Assembly: GCA_039714215.1 (NCBI GenBank)
Contig: JBDLJU010000172.1
Location: forward strand, 1-6,632
DNA from: UBA11579 sp039714215
GTDB taxonomy: Bacteria > Chloroflexota > Anaerolineae > Anaerolineales > UBA11579
Reading direction: 5' to 3'
Length of the DNA: 6,632 nt
The notes beneath the pieces were generated by a model, which saw nothing but the letters and a program-made list of their open reading frames with translations, was not told the DNA's origin and did not search any database. Below are positions 5,168 through 6,632 of the stretch, in pieces. Position 1 is the stretch's first letter; each line of letters opens with the position of its first letter. A program made the position numbers and the translations under genes.

Positions 5168-6632
5168 CTATTTATGCTTCTCATCACTCAAGGGCAGCCA
5201 CACTGTGAAGGTTGCACCTGCCTCTTCATTGTTTTCAACTGTGATTGAACCGCTGTGATCCTGAACAATATCGTAACATATCGACAGGCCTAAGCCCATC
5301 CCGGTATCTTTTGTGGTATAGAACGGATCAAAGATCAAATCCATATCCATTGGATTGATCCCAAAACCGGTATCAATAAAAGCAAGCCCAATCCTTGTTT
5401 TTTCTTTAATTAGGCGGATCAACAATTTTCCACCATCCGGCTGCATCGCCTCAATTCCATTCAAACTTAAATTCAACAACACTTGTTTCAACCGGTCAAC
5501 AAAACCATTAACGTAAACATCACCAAACTTGCTCTTCTCGATCACCAGTTCAACTTTGCATCTCCGCAAGTGGGTTTCGAGCATCAGCTCAAGATCCTTC
5601 AGCAATGGTCTGATTTGAGTGAGCTGGTATTCTTTGGTAAGTGTCGGACGGTAAACATCCCGCAGCCGGTTGACAATTCCCGTAAGGCGCTCCACTTCCG
5701 ACATTCCCAAATCAAGTACTTCTGCGCTTTCTTCATCAATCGTACTTTGTTCAATTAAAAACAGGCAGTTCTTGATTGTCTGCAGTGGGTTATTCAGCTC
5801 ATGAGCAACAGAGGCTACCATCCTGCCCATCCCAGCCAGCTTATCCGCCCGGATTAGCCGCGTGCGGGTTGCCTGCTCGGTGAGCAGAGATTTTTCCAGG
5901 TCAGCGTACAACCAGGAATTTTTTATCGCGCTGGCCGCATTATTGGCAAATACCTGGAACAGCTGCAGCTCTTTCTCACCAAAAGTATCCGGGCGCTTGC
6001 TGTCGATATTTAACAACCCTACTGTCTCAGTCCCAACGACCAGGGGGATTGAGGCAAACGAGCGAACCCACTGCTGGGCGGGCGACGATTTCCAATTTGG
6101 ATCTTTTTCGGTTTCGGGAATCACCAGGCTTTCCCCAAAGCCATGACCTTCTTCCTGCATCCGCTGATGGATAAAATCTGCCAGTGTTTGGGTATAGTCT
6201 TCTGCTTGTTCGCCCAAAAATTCATACCCCACATGGCGGTAAACCCGCGGCTGTCCCTCTCCCAATAACATGATGTTCGCCGCGGCAGCTGAAAACAAGC
6301 GCACCGCATAATTCAAAATCATGTCGAGTACCACATCCAACTCTAACGATTTGTTCAACAAGGTTGAAATTTCAGTTTGCGCTTCGGCAACCTCGCGTGC
6401 CTGCCTTTCAGCTTCCAACAAACGGGCATTTTCAATCGCTGTGGCAGCCTGCACACACAGGTTTTCTAAGAGCAGTTCAACAGAAGAGTCAAATGCATTC
6501 CTGGATTTACTTAACACGCTCAAAGTGCCTAAGGGCCGGTCAAGGCTGATGATCGGGGCTACAACCAGCGAGCTTGCCGTGGACATCCCATTGGTCTTTA
6601 AATAGCGGCTGTCCTCCTCGGTATTTGCTACA
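5168..6632 (-). CDS. GAF-domain sensor histidine kinase (5' end outside window)
   Basis: The frame stays open to the right edge, giving 488 visible residues; numbering here starts at the codon 6631-6629. The first 75 or so residues are the C-terminal half of a GAF domain (LVVAPI, RPLGTLSVLSK, CVQAATAIENARLLEAE). A coiled-coil joint leads to a complete second GAF (about 87-242) containing EKDPNW and SIPLVVGTETVGLLNIDSK. HisKA (about 260-325) has the phospho-accepting H277 in VASVAHELNNPLQ. HATPase_c (about 375-483) shows the N box with N391 (NLSLNGIEAM), G1 DTGFGI, F box IFDPFYTTK and G2 GMGLGLSI. It should autophosphorylate H277 and pass phosphate to the OmpR-type regulator encoded 18 bases downstream. 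No membrane segment is visible, so it may be cytosolic, but the missing N-terminus could hold one. ATG 6584-6586 lies inside the first GAF domain and is not the true start. The N box has glycine where alanine is usual (NGIEA), a mild change. Confidence 0.95.
   Translation of the reverse strand, partial: VANTEEDSRYLKTNGMSTASSLVVAPIISLDRPLGTLSVLSKSRNAFDSSVELLLENLCVQAATAIENARLLEAERQAREVAEAQTEISTLLNKSLELDVVLDMILNYAVRLFSAAAANIMLLGEGQPRVYRHVGYEFLGEQAEDYTQTLADFIHQRMQEEGHGFGESLVIPETEKDPNWKSSPAQQWVRSFASIPLVVGTETVGLLNIDSKRPDTFGEKELQLFQVFANNAASAIKNSWLYADLEKSLLTEQATRTRLIRADKLAGMGRMVASVAHELNNPLQTIKNCLFLIEQSTIDEESAEVLDLGMSEVERLTGIVNRLRDVYRPTLTKEYQLTQIRPLLKDLELMLETHLRRCKVELVIEKSKFGDVYVNGFVDRLKQVLLNLSLNGIEAMQPDGGKLLIRLIKEKTRIGLAFIDTGFGINPMDMDLIFDPFYTTKDTGMGLGLSICYDIVQDHSGSITVENNEEAGATFTVWLPLSDEKHK

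Noticed and set aside
6584..6586. ATG at the start of the longest ATG-initiated kinase frame
   Set aside because: The frame remains open to the window edge, upstream residues continue naturally, and this Met falls inside a GAF domain; the gene starts outside the window.

Overview
The window is a block of bacterial signal-transduction genes, all on the minus strand, read from right to left. It holds two adjacent two-component units: a histidine kinase (5168-6632, 5' end outside the window), an OmpR-type response regulator (4346-5149), a protein made only of two receiver domains (3343-4155), and a very large membrane sensor (1-3318, 3' end outside the window). No RNA gene, transposon, CRISPR array, or credible plus-strand gene was seen.

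The source is probably a member of Chloroflexota, perhaps class Anaerolineae. This is an inference from style: moderate GC content, GAF-rich kinases carrying an (N/D)PNW insert, serial GAF domains followed by a PAS-like start, and stand-alone multi-receiver proteins. No taxonomic marker gene is present, so confidence is moderate to low.

Layout in transcription order: the kinase (GAF-GAF-HisKA-HATPase, no membrane segment in the visible part) ends 18 bases before the regulator start, and a clean AGGAG lies in that gap, so the two are almost certainly co-transcribed. A 190-base AT-rich gap (4156-4345) follows. It holds a weak terminator-like hairpin, an AT-only perfect inverted repeat and a phased TTGG direct repeat that could be an operator. 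The double-receiver gene comes next and is followed after 24 bases by the giant sensor, again with a clean AGGAG, so these two also form an operon.

A plausible model (inference) is that the upstream kinase phosphorylates the DNA-binding regulator, and that regulator acts on the gap to control the second unit. The giant sensor reads an extracellular signal through a helical HBM-like domain and intracellular signals through three GAF domains, and exchanges phosphate with the double-receiver protein. The sensor's output domain lies beyond base 1, so whether it is itself a kinase cannot be decided from this window.
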